Source: Gammaproteobacteria bacterium 42_54_T18
Lineage (GTDB): Bacteria; Pseudomonadota; Gammaproteobacteria; Pseudomonadales; Ketobacteraceae
NCBI GenBank assembly: GCA_002163245.1
Contig: MAAL01000084.1
Location: 1-64,000 of the forward strand
Direction of reading: 5' to 3'
DNA length: 64,000 nucleotides
A program made the translations under genes and the position numbers. The notes beneath the pieces were generated by a model, which saw nothing but the letters and a program-made list of their open reading frames with translations, did not search any database and was not told the DNA's origin. Shown piece by piece: positions 17,416-28,050 of this stretch. Numbering within the stretch: position 1 is the first letter of the stretch; every line of letters starts with the position of its first letter.

Positions 17416-18582
17416 ATGAAACCCATTGTCATTATAGGATCGGGGCATGGCGGCTTAACTACAGCCCGTGAGATTCGGCAACTAGACAAAAATATAGAAA
17501 TAATCATTATATCTAAAGAACAGGTTTGTGCTTATTACAAACCTAACCTATCAAAAGCGTTAGCCATGAAAAAGTCTGTTGATCAGCTTGTTATGAAAAC
17601 TGCTGATCGGTTAGAAAACGACTTAGATGTCATAACGTATAGTTATACAAATGTCGCACATATCGATACAAAAGAAAACGAATTATGCGTCATGGGTTTG
17701 GAGGGGGAACAAAAAATCGGCTACTCAAGCCTCGTTCTTGCAATGGGAGCAAGCCCGAATAATCTTCCTATTATCGGTGACGCGAAAGATGAAATAGTCA
17801 CTGTAAACAGTTTGGATGATTACGTGATTTTTCGAGAAAAAATCAAAAACAATACCCGTGTGCTGATTATAGGCGCAGGGTTCGTAGGCTGTGAGCTGGC
17901 AAGCGACCTTGTGTCATCACAATACCATGTCGATATTGTTGATTTATCCCAATGGCCGATGCAGCGAATGGTACCAAAAGAAATTGGTGATGCCATACCT
18001 TCGTCCTTCCCTAATGGCAGCTCAAAATGGCATATGAATACGTCTGTAGTAAAGGTATCAAAATCAGACGACGCTATTGATGTCCATCTCTCTAACGGGA
18101 AGAAAGTTTCAGTTGACGTAGTTGTTTCTGCAGCAGGTCTGTCACCCAACTGTGACCTTGCGTTTGATTCAGGAATAAAAGTTTGTGGTGGTATTGGAGT
18201 GGATGAATACCTTAGAACAAACATCGAAAACGTTTACGCAATCGGAGATTGTGCAGAGATAAACGGAAATTACCTTCCGTTCATTTCACCAGCAACACAC
18301 TCTGCAAAAGCACTGGCAAAAACTATTTTGGGTAATAGTACAAAATTGCAGATACCCGGGTTAGATGTCGCCATAAAAATATCAACTTGCCCTATTGTTG
18401 TAAGCCCATCACTTAAAAAGACAGGGCGGTGGGTCACAACAGGAAAGGAGGGCAACTTCATTTCGAGGTTTGTTGCGGATGACGGTGGGATTTTGGGATT
18501 CGCCATTTCTGGGCTAATGATTACTCATAAAAATACTTTAGCTCAAGAGTGTATCGCTGCAAATAGCTTGAAAACTTTATAA
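17416..18582 (+). CDS. alkT: rubredoxin--NAD(P)+ reductase
   Basis: 388 residues. N-terminal FAD motif GSGHGG (about 8-13), middle NAD(P) motif GAGFVG (about 153-158) and FAD-contacting YAIGDCAE near 275. The CAYYKPNLSKALA segment after the first motif is characteristic of rubredoxin reductases. It passes electrons from NAD(P)H to the rubredoxins and so to AlkB. The size agrees with AlkT/RubB (380-395 residues). It sits in the alkB operon, 28 bp after the second rubredoxin and 25 bp before the GMC dehydrogenase. Confidence 0.92.
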   Translation: MKPIVIIGSGHGGLTTAREIRQLDKNIEIIIISKEQVCAYYKPNLSKALAMKKSVDQLVMKTADRLENDLDVITYSYTNVAHIDTKENELCVMGLEGEQKIGYSSLVLAMGASPNNLPIIGDAKDEIVTVNSLDDYVIFREKIKNNTRVLIIGAGFVGCELASDLVSSQYHVDIVDLSQWPMQRMVPKEIGDAIPSSFPNGSSKWHMNTSVVKVSKSDDAIDVHLSNGKKVSVDVVVSAAGLSPNCDLAFDSGIKVCGGIGVDEYLRTNIENVYAIGDCAEINGNYLPFISPATHSAKALAKTILGNSTKLQIPGLDVAIKISTCPIVVSPSLKKTGRWVTTGKEGNFISRFVADDGGILGFAISGLMITHKNTLAQECIAANSLKTL

Positions 18583-18607
18583 CATAATTATAAGAGGATA
18601 TATATCC

Positions 18608-20203
18608 ATGCACGACTTTATCATCATTGGGGCTGGTTCCGCTGGCTGCGTTCTAGCAAATAGGCTTTCAGAGAATAGTCAATGTAAGGTTTTGCTTATT
18701 GAAGCTGGCCCTGAAGACAAGAGCCAGCTAATACATGTTCCGATTGGGCTTGCTGCAATGTCGAGAAGCAAAACACTTAACTGGCGATATGAGAGTGAAC
18801 CTCAGGCTGCGTTGGGTGATCGTAAGCTCTTTTGGCCTAGGGGAAAAGCCTATGGCGGAAGTAGCTCTATCAATGCGATGGTATATATCCGCGGGCATAA
18901 AAAGGACTATGATCAGTGGGAGAAAATGGGTAATGATGGGTGGAGTTTTGACAAGGTACTTCCATACTTTAAAAAATCAGAAGCCAATCAAACGATTACC
19001 GAAGATAAGCTCCACGGTAATGATGGCCCACTATTTGTAGATAATTTACGCACGGTCAACCCGTTAAGTAATATTTTTGTAAAGTCTGGCAATGAGATTG
19101 GTTATAAAGAAAACTCAGATTTTAATGGTAAAAATCAAGAAGGTGTTGGTTTATATCAGGTCACCCAAAAAGCGGGGGAGCGTTGTAGTTCGGCAAAAGC
19201 ATACTTAACACCTATTTTGAATCGACAGAACCTAGACGTAATTTCCGCAGCACAAGTGACCAAAATTATTTTTTCAGATAAAACCACTGTCGGTGTTGAA
19301 TATGTAAAAAATGAAAACACCTTCTCTGCTAAATTAAACGTAGATGGAGAAGTTCTATTGAGTGGCGGTGCGATAAATTCACCGCAGTTACTCATGCTAT
19401 CGGGAGTAGGCCCAGCCAGTGAACTTGCCAGGCATAATATAACCGTAGTAAAGGATTTAGAAGGTGTTGGGAAAAACCTACAAGATCACCTTGATATCAC
19501 GATCCTTCATGAAGGCGATACAATGGATTCCATCGCGGTAACACCTGTGGGTATCGCCAAAGGTGCGATAGCAACAGTAGATTACCTACGCAACAAAACG
19601 GGATTTTTAACAAGTAATGTTGCGGAATCCGGCGGGTTCGTCAAAAGCGATAAAAAACAAAAAAGACCCAACATTCAGTTCCACTTTCTTCCAGCACTAC
19701 TGAAAGATCACGGACGTCAACTCATGTACGGGTACGGGTACACATTACACATCTGCGACCTTCAACCAAAAAGCCGTGGGGTCATTCAGCTAAAATCCTC
19801 TGACCCGCTAGAAGCTCCTTTAATACAACCCAACTATTTAACGGATGAAGAGGACTGGGTCAATCTTGTTAATGGATACAAAATCGGTCGAAATCTACTA
19901 AACGCAAAAGCGTTTTCTCCTTACAGCAAAGGAGAGATGCTTCCAGGAAAGATGGTAGAAACTGACGAGCAGATACGAACGGACATTCAAAAGCGCGCAG
20001 AGTCCATATACCACCCCGTCGGCACGTGTAAAATGGGAATAGATGATATGGCGGTGGTAAATCCGAAACTCCAAGTCCAGGGAGTATCCGGCCTAAGAGT
20101 TATTGACGCATCCATTATGCCTACATTGGTAGCGGGGAATACCAACGCCCCAACAATGATGATCGCTGAAAAAGCAGCCTCAATGATTCTCGCCGAGCGG
20201 TAA
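18608..20203 (+). CDS. alkJ: GMC-family alcohol dehydrogenase (AlkJ-like)
   Basis: 531 residues of the FAD-dependent glucose-methanol-choline family. FAD motif GAGSAG (8-13); GMC signature 1 around PRGKAYGGSSSINAM (about 78-92); GMC signature 2 around GGAINSPQLLMLSGVGP (about 254-270); C-terminal catalytic His region YHPVGTCKMG (about 471-480) and the closing Asn in NTNAPTMMIAEKAA. AlkJ oxidises the long-chain alcohols made by AlkB to aldehydes and feeds the quinone pool. It is the last gene before a strong terminator, so it ends the operon. Confidence 0.92.
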   Translation: MHDFIIIGAGSAGCVLANRLSENSQCKVLLIEAGPEDKSQLIHVPIGLAAMSRSKTLNWRYESEPQAALGDRKLFWPRGKAYGGSSSINAMVYIRGHKKDYDQWEKMGNDGWSFDKVLPYFKKSEANQTITEDKLHGNDGPLFVDNLRTVNPLSNIFVKSGNEIGYKENSDFNGKNQEGVGLYQVTQKAGERCSSAKAYLTPILNRQNLDVISAAQVTKIIFSDKTTVGVEYVKNENTFSAKLNVDGEVLLSGGAINSPQLLMLSGVGPASELARHNITVVKDLEGVGKNLQDHLDITILHEGDTMDSIAVTPVGIAKGAIATVDYLRNKTGFLTSNVAESGGFVKSDKKQKRPNIQFHFLPALLKDHGRQLMYGYGYTLHICDLQPKSRGVIQLKSSDPLEAPLIQPNYLTDEEDWVNLVNGYKIGRNLLNAKAFSPYSKGEMLPGKMVETDEQIRTDIQKRAESIYHPVGTCKMGIDDMAVVNPKLQVQGVSGLRVIDASIMPTLVAGNTNAPTMMIAEKAASMILAER

Positions 20204-20248
20204 CCGACAAACCCAATATATCATGACAACTAGGCGAAAATATTGGCC

Positions 20249-20280
20249 AAGGCCTCTTTGTTAAAAAGAGGCCTTTTTTT
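20249..20280 (+). terminator. Rho-independent terminator of the alkB operon
   Basis: AAGGCCTCTTT and AAAGAGGCCTT form a GC-rich stem around a TTAA-type loop and are followed by a run of nine T. It starts 46 bp after the GMC dehydrogenase stop. Confidence 0.9.
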
Positions 20281-20367
20281 TGGTTTCATGCTAATCTCAA
20301 CTTGTTAGTATCACGGATTTTTCACCCTAAAATCGATAGAAAAACCACCTACCCGGATAATCGTTAC

Positions 20368-23067
20368 ATGACAGAACATCTTGTAGATCAATATGACATT
20401 ACTCCGCCAGGGAAATCCAAAGGTTTGGTTCGAGAAGCGTTATTAAAACCTACTCAACTAAGCAGAAAAAAACTATGCGTTGTTCAAGCCCCTCCTGGAT
20501 ATGGAAAAACGGTCTTTTTGGCCCAGACATATCATGCGCAAAGCACAAACTCAATTTGGTTAAATGTCAGGGAGAAAGATAAAGATCCTGTCGCATTTCT
20601 ACGTAAAATCGATGAAGCTCTGAACGTGCATCATAAAAATAAAGTGGAAAATCGTTATTGTCATGCCTTTGACGGATTGGCCCCGCCGTCATTATCACCT
20701 TGGTTACTTTCCATTGTAGGTGAAATGAACGGTTTTTCGACCCTCAATATATTTATCAATGACTGCGATCTTCTTAACGGGTCTGAATCAAGCGAAATCT
20801 TAAGCAATATTATACGGGATACAGCGATATCTGTACGATTTTACGTGACTACCGTAACAGACATTCAATTTAACCATTCATACCTAATAATGAATGAACA
20901 ACTCGTAAGCATCAAACAAGATGACTTATTATTTACTTATGACGATATCAAAAAAATGTATCTATCCGGTGATGATGCAGATTCTAGTGAGTCGTTTATT
21001 TTGAACGTTGAACGATTAACAGAAGGGTGGCCTGTCGCCGTCAACTACTTTTTAAATAATATTGTTAACAATACGCAATACGAAGATTTTGTGACTCGCT
21101 TTAAACATGAAAAAATTGAATTTGACCGGTATTTTCTCGAAAATGTATTTGACAATCAGTCTTCGTTCACACAAAAACTTATTCTAAAGTTGTGTCTTAT
21201 TGATCGATTTAATATTGATATTTGCCTGCTGTTGAGTGACGATGAACTTGAGGCTCGGAATTTTTTTACGCATCTAAAAGATAGTATTTTGATTTCCCCC
21301 GATGATGGTTCAACACATTGGTTCAGGTTCCATCGTCTATTTATTGTCTTTCTTGAAAAAAAGTCAAAGGAATCTCTGTCCAGAAGTGAAATAGCTAGCT
21401 GTAGAATGACAACCGCGCGCTGGCTTATGGAGCAGGATTCTATAGAGGAAGCCATAGAGCTTGCATTCTCATCAGGAGACCTTTCACAAGCCGCTATATG
21501 GCTTGAATATGCCTTTCCCTACATTGTCCTCAAGAAAGGGCTGCATAACACGTTTCTAAAGTGGATCAACTGGCTTCCTGAAAGTGTTCTTGAAATTCAC
21601 CCCGTGGCAAGAGTCGGAGCGATATGGTCGCTGAGCTTAAGCAGAAAAACAATGCTAGCTTTTGAGCAGATTAAAATTCTTGAACACCATAAACCTAACT
21701 ATTGCTTAGACATTCAAAAACAGATAACTCGCACAATAGGGCTATGTATTTGTGCTGAAAAAGCCCTTAAGGACGAGGTTGGATCCGTTACAGAGGAGAT
21801 AAGTCAGTGGATAGATTTATGGGGCGATCTCTCTAATTTTAATAATCCAAACGAATTTCATTTTGAAGTAGGTATTGCCTTTCTAGTCAAAGGGTATTGT
21901 AAAAAATGCACATCTGAGTTTGATGACGCAAAGTCTGCCCTTTTGCAATCACAGAAACACTTTCTGGCAAGAGAAAACTTCTACGGATTAACCTGGTCCA
22001 AGTCAATGCTTGCCGTTTCCTACGCAAAACAGGGGTTTCATTACGAGGCGCTTCAAGAAGCTTTGTCTGGATATGCGTATGCAAAGGAAAAGTTGGGAGA
22101 AAAATCCCATCTCGGATTTGGTCTAGCCTCACTCATTGCAGCAATCAACTACGAGCATGACGAACTTGAATCCGCCAAAATATATATCACCGATGTTATC
22201 GATTATCTAAAAGAGCAGGGCTCTACAGACTTGCTTATTGCCGGTTTTGAGACAAAATCCCGCTTACTGTTCAATGAAGGGTTTGACAACGAAGCGATGG
22301 GGTTTTTGAAAGATAGTATACGCTGGGCAGAGGAGCATCAATTAATTCGGTTAATGTTACGAATGGTTGATGAGCTTGTTGTTTCTCTTTTAAGAAAAAA
22401 TCAAGGAATGGACGCAGAACGTTACTTGAGTCAATACAATCTTATTTTAGTAAATTCGAATGATTTTGACATCGAAGACAATTCTCATAAAATTGCTGCA
22501 CGATGCATAGCCCTATTTTATATAGAAAAAAAGAAATATGACGAAGCAGAATCCACGCTGAATCAGCTAATTATTCGAAGCGAATCGACTGGTCAGCAAA
22601 GAAGGTCTGCTGACTGGTATAAATTACTGGCCATTGTTCACCATCGAAAAAACAATCATGAACTTGCGATATCGACCCTTCGAAAGGCCCTTGAATTATC
22701 AGTATCTCAAGGATATATCAGAATGTTTATTGACGATGCATATTGGCTGCTCCCTATCCTAAAGCTATTCGTAGATCAGAATAAACAATCGAACGAGGGC
22801 CGCTTCGTCGATAACATTCTTAAACAAATATCAGATGGTATTTCACCCAAGTTTAATGAATTAGTTGAAGGATTAACGGTAAAAGAAATAGAAATTATTA
22901 AGCTATTGCAAGAGGGGATGACGAATAAAATGAACGCAGAGAGGCTTGGGGTCTCTGAAGGTACACTTAAGTGGCACTTACACAACATATATTCCAAATT
23001 CTTAGTAAAAAACCGGGCTCAAGCCTTACTGAAAGCGCGAGAACTTGGTTACCTAGATGAAGACTGA
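20368..23067 (+). CDS. alkS: MalT/AlkS-like LuxR-family ATP-dependent activator
   Basis: About 899 residues from ATG 20368 (a TTG at 20302 would add 22). The order is that of the large MalT/LAL regulators: N-terminal STAND ATPase with Walker A APPGYGKTVF (about 42-51) and EGWPVAV sensor region, a long helical repeat section (about 400-800), and a C-terminal LuxR helix-turn-helix (LTVKEIEIIKLLQEGMTNKMNAERLGVSEGTLKWHL). AlkS of Pseudomonas is of this type and size (about 880) and activates alkB in the presence of alkanes. Directly following the alkB operon, it is the likely alkane sensor. Assignment as AlkS rests on architecture plus position. Confidence 0.82.
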   Translation: MTEHLVDQYDITPPGKSKGLVREALLKPTQLSRKKLCVVQAPPGYGKTVFLAQTYHAQSTNSIWLNVREKDKDPVAFLRKIDEALNVHHKNKVENRYCHAFDGLAPPSLSPWLLSIVGEMNGFSTLNIFINDCDLLNGSESSEILSNIIRDTAISVRFYVTTVTDIQFNHSYLIMNEQLVSIKQDDLLFTYDDIKKMYLSGDDADSSESFILNVERLTEGWPVAVNYFLNNIVNNTQYEDFVTRFKHEKIEFDRYFLENVFDNQSSFTQKLILKLCLIDRFNIDICLLLSDDELEARNFFTHLKDSILISPDDGSTHWFRFHRLFIVFLEKKSKESLSRSEIASCRMTTARWLMEQDSIEEAIELAFSSGDLSQAAIWLEYAFPYIVLKKGLHNTFLKWINWLPESVLEIHPVARVGAIWSLSLSRKTMLAFEQIKILEHHKPNYCLDIQKQITRTIGLCICAEKALKDEVGSVTEEISQWIDLWGDLSNFNNPNEFHFEVGIAFLVKGYCKKCTSEFDDAKSALLQSQKHFLARENFYGLTWSKSMLAVSYAKQGFHYEALQEALSGYAYAKEKLGEKSHLGFGLASLIAAINYEHDELESAKIYITDVIDYLKEQGSTDLLIAGFETKSRLLFNEGFDNEAMGFLKDSIRWAEEHQLIRLMLRMVDELVVSLLRKNQGMDAERYLSQYNLILVNSNDFDIEDNSHKIAARCIALFYIEKKKYDEAESTLNQLIIRSESTGQQRRSADWYKLLAIVHHRKNNHELAISTLRKALELSVSQGYIRMFIDDAYWLLPILKLFVDQNKQSNEGRFVDNILKQISDGISPKFNELVEGLTVKEIEIIKLLQEGMTNKMNAERLGVSEGTLKWHLHNIYSKFLVKNRAQALLKARELGYLDED

Positions 23068-23189
23068 GCTGTAGCGCTCTTCTATTACCTGACTCTCTCT
23101 TGGCTGTACAACCAAACCGCATCATGTTATCGTCTTAATCTGATTTTTTAAAACAGTCTTCCCATAATTTTGCGATTTGGTGTTTTATC

Positions 23190-23804
23190 ATGAAATTTTA
23201 CGATGAATATATATTGCCACATGTCATTCATCTAGCGTGTGGCTGTAAGCCTGTAATAGACCAACGTCAAAAAATATTACCCCTTGCGGAAGGAAATGTT
23301 TTAGAGGTTGGTATGGGGCCAGGCATTAATATTCCTTTATACAACCCAGAGAAAGTCACTAAACTGTGGGGGCTTGAGCCCTCCATTGGGATGCGCGAAA
23401 AAGCAAAGTCTCGAGTGGATGCAGCACCGTTCGAATTGGAGTGGCTTGGTCTTCGGGGGGAAGAGGTGCCACTCGAAGATAACAGCGTTGATACGGTTGT
23501 ATTGACTTATACGTTATGTACAATTCCTGGCTGGCTAGATGCGGTAAAACAGATGCGTAGAGTATTGAAGCCTGGTGGTAAGTTACTGTTCAGTGAGCAC
23601 GGAAAATCTAGTGAGCCACGCGTAGAAAGACTTCAGAATAAAATAAACCCTATTTGGGGAAAGTTCGCGGGAGGATGTAACGTAAACCGAGATATTCCAC
23701 AGCTTTTGCGCGAGGGAGGATTTAACATCCGTGAGTGCAACGCACATTATGTCAAACCTTTGCCAAAATTTGTTGGGTTTGTTTATACCGGCTATGCGGA
23801 TTAA
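23190..23804 (+). CDS. class I SAM-dependent methyltransferase
   Basis: 204 residues. SAM motif I VLEVGMGPGINIP (about 36-48), motif II-like NSVDTVVLTYTLCTI and LKPGGKLLFSEHG (about 126-138). This Methyltransf_11 subgroup includes proteins related to UbiE and to human METTL7 (thiol methyltransferase) family members found on lipid droplets. The substrate cannot be inferred. It follows the AlkS-like gene by 122 bp and precedes the AraC gene by 18 bp, so it may be co-transcribed with the latter. Confidence 0.82.
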   Translation: MKFYDEYILPHVIHLACGCKPVIDQRQKILPLAEGNVLEVGMGPGINIPLYNPEKVTKLWGLEPSIGMREKAKSRVDAAPFELEWLGLRGEEVPLEDNSVDTVVLTYTLCTIPGWLDAVKQMRRVLKPGGKLLFSEHGKSSEPRVERLQNKINPIWGKFAGGCNVNRDIPQLLREGGFNIRECNAHYVKPLPKFVGFVYTGYAD

Positions 23805-23822
23805 CGCAGTTGAGCATTGCTG

Positions 23823-24845
23823 ATGAATACACTGTACAGCGAGAGCATGGTATACAGCTCCCTCCCAAAATTTATTATTCAAGCACTAAGCCACCGCGGC
23901 ATTGACCAAGCCGCCTTTCTTGCTGATATAGACGTGGAGCCTCATGAGCTAGGAAGCATTGAAAAATCCATATCCCTCGATAAATTGTCCATTATTTTTG
24001 AACGCGCAATTCAGGTCACACAAAACCCTGATATAAGCCTTTACGCTGCGCGCATTGCCTATACCAATATACTAAGGTTACAACTTCACATGTCGACCAT
24101 GTGTACAAGTTTCAGAGAATATTTGAACCTGATGCCTAGCACTTTAAAAATATTTGGCGATATAGGCGAAGTTGTTGTATTAAGAGATAGTGAGGAAAAT
24201 ATCAAAATGGTTTGGGAACCATTATTTCCCGAAAAAATGAAGGAAGACTACTACGCCGATTTTTTTCTCGGCCTGGCATCGTTAATGGTGGGCAGCTTAT
24301 GCAGCCGCCCAATTCCTGTTGTATCTGCAGTACTTTCATGCCCACCCACAGAAGAATCTTCTATTAGGCATTCCATTTTTGGTTCAAAATTATTTTTTTC
24401 AAATGAATCCAGCTATCTAAATTTTGACAGCGAAGTATTAGATTACCAATTGGTTAAACTAGAATACGGACAAGAGAATACGCCCGGTCACGCCGTCACT
24501 CGTTTATTCCAGAGCGAACTTATCAACGACCCTTTTTTGGCACAACTTAGGAAGGTGGTAGTTCGTCAACTTCCTAAAGGTAAGATCAACATCGATGCAA
24601 TAGCGGCTGATCTGGGTACTTCCCGCCGATCTTTGCAGCGCCGCCTTTCTGACAGAAATAAAAAATTTAGTCATGTACTGTCCGACATTCGTTCGCAGCT
24701 CGCGCTGCGTTATTTGGCGGATCTACAATTGAGCATTTCCGATGTGGCATTTTTACTGGGGTATGTTGACCAAGGAGCATTTACAAAGGTGTTTAAAGTT
24801 TGGTATGGGAAAACACCAAGAGCATATCGCCAATGCTCTACTTAA
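23823..24845 (+). CDS. AraC-family transcriptional regulator
   Basis: 340 residues from ATG 23823. N-terminal PF12625-like sensor domain (about 20-205) and C-terminal AraC HTH (INIDAIAADLGTSRRSLQRRL and ISDVAFLLGYVDQGAFTKVFKVWYGKTP). It is the second regulator of this subclass in the window and only distantly similar to the one at 9204-10265. It lies before the remnant and intact acyl-CoA degradation genes on the same strand, the most likely targets. Confidence 0.9.
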   Translation: MNTLYSESMVYSSLPKFIIQALSHRGIDQAAFLADIDVEPHELGSIEKSISLDKLSIIFERAIQVTQNPDISLYAARIAYTNILRLQLHMSTMCTSFREYLNLMPSTLKIFGDIGEVVVLRDSEENIKMVWEPLFPEKMKEDYYADFFLGLASLMVGSLCSRPIPVVSAVLSCPPTEESSIRHSIFGSKLFFSNESSYLNFDSEVLDYQLVKLEYGQENTPGHAVTRLFQSELINDPFLAQLRKVVVRQLPKGKINIDAIAADLGTSRRSLQRRLSDRNKKFSHVLSDIRSQLALRYLADLQLSISDVAFLLGYVDQGAFTKVFKVWYGKTPRAYRQCST

Positions 24846-24969
24846 ACTTTTTTCTGTATCGCCTATTGATTGGCATACATTCCCGCTTTGTTGGCATCAT
24901 TTCACTATAACAAAATTGTGTATTCCACTAGTATTTTTTAATTATAGGTATATTGATGCTGAGATAATA

Positions 24970-25092
24970 ATGTCATTTGATTTCGATGGGACAAAGGTAG
25001 AAAGAATTCATCGAGAAGTAAGCGTTAGCGCCATTGGTGGCGATTCAAAAGAGATCATGCGAGACCTTGTAAGGTCTCAGTACGACCTTTAA
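24970..25092 (+). pseudogene. C-terminal remnant of an acyl-CoA dehydrogenase
   Basis: The frame ends VERIHREVSVSAIGGDSKEI...RDLVRSQYDL, matching the C-terminus of the complete ACAD at 62360-63544 (VERIYREVRVNAIGGGSEEI...HDLASREYGV). All upstream parts of the gene are missing. The remnant directly precedes a broken SDR gene. Confidence 0.75.
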
Positions 25093-25104
25093 TTAATATA
25101 GCAT

Positions 25105-25657
<553 letters not shown>

Positions 25658-25688
25658 TATACCTATTTATTTTTAACGGGGATAAAAT

Positions 25689-26846
25689 ATGCGATTAACT
25701 GAAGATCATATCGCCATACGTGAAACCATTGCAAAATTCATCGATAACGAGATTAATCCATATTGTGATGAGTGGGAAAAAGCAGGGATCTTTCCTGCAC
25801 ATGCGCTTTTTAAAAAGATGGGAGACTTAGGGCTGCTAGGTATTGCAAAGCCCGCTGAGTACGGTGGCATGGGGTTGGACTACAGTTATCAGATTATTTT
25901 CTCTGAAGAGTTAGGCCGCATTAGAAGTGGCGGCGTATCTATGGCTATTGGCGTACAAACGGATATGTCTACACCTGCGTTGGCCAAACATGGAAGTGAT
26001 GAACTAAAGCGGAAATTCCTTACTAAGGCAATCTCTGGCGAAGCCGTTTTTTCAATTGCCGTCAGCGAGCCTCATGCGGGGTCAGATGTAGCGGCCATTA
26101 AAACACGGGCTGTAAAAGATGGTGATGATTACATTATCAACGGCACAAAAATGTGGATCACAAATTCCACTCAAGCCGATTACCTGTGCTTGCTGTGCAA
26201 TACAGAGGGCGACCACCCACACAAAAATAAATCGATGATTATCGTTCCAACAAACCTGAAAGGAATTTCATTTTCTGAACGGTTGGATAAGCTTGGTATG
26301 CGTTCATCCGATACGGCTCAAATATTTTTTGATGATGTTAGAGTTCCTCAGAGTAACCTCGTTGGGGTGGAAGGTGCAGGGTTCATCTATCAAATGCAAC
26401 AGTTTCAAGAAGAGCGATTGTACGCAACCGCCGGTACCCTAAAAAACATGGAAGACTGTATCAACGATACCATTGACTATGCGAGAGAGCGTCAGGTATT
26501 TGGTCAATCCGTACTAGACAATCAAGTGGTTCATTTTCGTTTAGCAGAGTTGCAAACAGAAGTTAGCGCCTTAAGAGCATTAGTTTATGACGCAGTTGAT
26601 GGTTACATCAATAACGAAGACGTTACGTTGAAAGCGTCCATGGCCAAACTAAAGGCTGGCAGACTGGTACGCGAAGTAACGGATTCATGTTTGCAATACT
26701 GGGGTGGGAATGGATTTATGTGGGACAACCCCGTTTCAAGGGCGTACCGAGATAGTCGGCTACTCTCCATCGGCGGCGGTGCTGATGAAATAATGCTTGG
26801 GATAATTTGTAAACAAATGGGAACATTACCCAGAAAAAAACACTAG
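25689..26846 (+). CDS. acyl-CoA dehydrogenase, AtuD-like
   Basis: 385 residues with the complete ACAD fold: N-terminal helical domain, FAD-binding beta domain (SIAVSEPHAGSDVAAIKT, MWITNSTQADY) and C-terminal helical domain (LQYWGGNGFMWDNPVSRAYRD). At the place where medium-chain ACADs have their catalytic Glu (IYEGTSE) this protein has SIGGGADEIM, so the base must come from elsewhere, as in isovaleryl-CoA-type enzymes. It is strikingly similar along its full length to the ACAD at 60497-61651 in the carboxylase cluster, so the two are paralogues, probably for branched acyl-CoAs such as citronellyl-CoA. It starts 31 bp after the broken SDR and leads an operon with thiolase and MaoC genes. Confidence 0.9.
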   Translation: MRLTEDHIAIRETIAKFIDNEINPYCDEWEKAGIFPAHALFKKMGDLGLLGIAKPAEYGGMGLDYSYQIIFSEELGRIRSGGVSMAIGVQTDMSTPALAKHGSDELKRKFLTKAISGEAVFSIAVSEPHAGSDVAAIKTRAVKDGDDYIINGTKMWITNSTQADYLCLLCNTEGDHPHKNKSMIIVPTNLKGISFSERLDKLGMRSSDTAQIFFDDVRVPQSNLVGVEGAGFIYQMQQFQEERLYATAGTLKNMEDCINDTIDYARERQVFGQSVLDNQVVHFRLAELQTEVSALRALVYDAVDGYINNEDVTLKASMAKLKAGRLVREVTDSCLQYWGGNGFMWDNPVSRAYRDSRLLSIGGGADEIMLGIICKQMGTLPRKKH

Positions 26847-26858
26847 GGAGAGAATGTA

Positions 26859-28034
26859 ATGAGTAACGTTATTGTCGCTGGCGTTGAAATGATAAAATTT
26901 CAAAAGCCGGGAAAGCAAGCACCTTATAGAGTGATGGCGTCTGAGGCCATTGTCGGCGCCGTTAAAGATGCTGGCATTGATGAAAAATTAATAGAGCAAG
27001 CCTATGCTTCGTATGTTTATGGGGATTCTACAGGCGGACAGCATGCGTTGTATGACGCGTTTATGACGGGAATTCCTGTCATAAACGTTAATAATAACTG
27101 TTCATCAGGGTCTACAGCACTTTTCCTTGCGCGCCAAGCAGTGGAAAGTGGTGCAGTTGAATGTGCACTTGCATTTGGTTTTGAAGAGATGTCTCCCGGA
27201 GCGCTAAAATCTCACTGGGATGATAGGGAATCACCGTTTGATTCGTTCTTGTCGGTGTTAGATAAGTTGGATTACCCGCCTGCACCGTTGGCGTTGCGTT
27301 GCTTTGGTGCTGCAGGTGATTACTACTTGAAGAAGTACGACGCAGACCCAAGTTTATTTGCAAAAGTCTCTGTCAAAACCCGAAATCACGCAAAGAACAA
27401 TCCATACGCGTTATTTAATACAGACCTTAGTGAAGACCAAGTGCTGTCAGATAAGGTGTTATACATGGATTACCTGACACGAACAATGTGTTGTCCGCCG
27501 ACCTGTGGCGCAGCGGCAGCGATTGTATGCAGTAAAAGTTTCGCCAAAAAGCATGGTATTAGTCACGGTGTAACCATTGCTGGACAGGCGATGACTACGG
27601 ATAAGGTCGACACCTGGGAAGACCCAATTGCGCTTGTAGGGGCAGGTATGACCTCTAGAGCAGCTGAAATGGTTTATAGCCAGTCGGGGGTTGACGTTAA
27701 AGACGTTGATGTTGTCGAGCTTCACGATTGCTTCACGGTCAATGAAGTGCTGACCTATGAAGCACTTGGCTTGTGTGGTAAAGGTGAAGCAACGGCTTTT
27801 GTTGATGCAGGTGATAACACATACGGAGGCGCATTTGTCGTTAATCCCTCTGGCGGATTAATGTCTAAAGGACACCCTTTAGGTGCAACAGGGCTTGCGC
27901 AGTGTTATGAGCTAGTGACTCAGCTTCGAGGTAAAGCAGATAAGCGACAAGTGGAAAATGCGCGTTTTGCTCTGCAACACAACCTCGGGCTTGGCGGTGC
28001 GGCCGTTGTTACGCTTTATCAAAAAGACTCATAA
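26859..28034 (+). CDS. SCP2/lipid-transfer-type thiolase
   Basis: 391 residues of the SCP-x thiolase group. Nucleophile Cys81 in NNNCSSGSTAL; C-terminal motifs VELHDCFTVNEVLTYEALGLC and NPSGGLMSKGHPLGATGLAQ. These enzymes cleave 3-oxoacyl-CoA, often branched or sterol-derived chains, and are commonly paired with MaoC-like hydratases instead of FadB. It lies 12 bp after the ACAD and 16 bp before the first MaoC-like gene, in one operon. Confidence 0.9.
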   Translation: MSNVIVAGVEMIKFQKPGKQAPYRVMASEAIVGAVKDAGIDEKLIEQAYASYVYGDSTGGQHALYDAFMTGIPVINVNNNCSSGSTALFLARQAVESGAVECALAFGFEEMSPGALKSHWDDRESPFDSFLSVLDKLDYPPAPLALRCFGAAGDYYLKKYDADPSLFAKVSVKTRNHAKNNPYALFNTDLSEDQVLSDKVLYMDYLTRTMCCPPTCGAAAAIVCSKSFAKKHGISHGVTIAGQAMTTDKVDTWEDPIALVGAGMTSRAAEMVYSQSGVDVKDVDVVELHDCFTVNEVLTYEALGLCGKGEATAFVDAGDNTYGGAFVVNPSGGLMSKGHPLGATGLAQCYELVTQLRGKADKRQVENARFALQHNLGLGGAAVVTLYQKDS

Positions 28035-28050
28035 TAAAGGCGAATTATAC

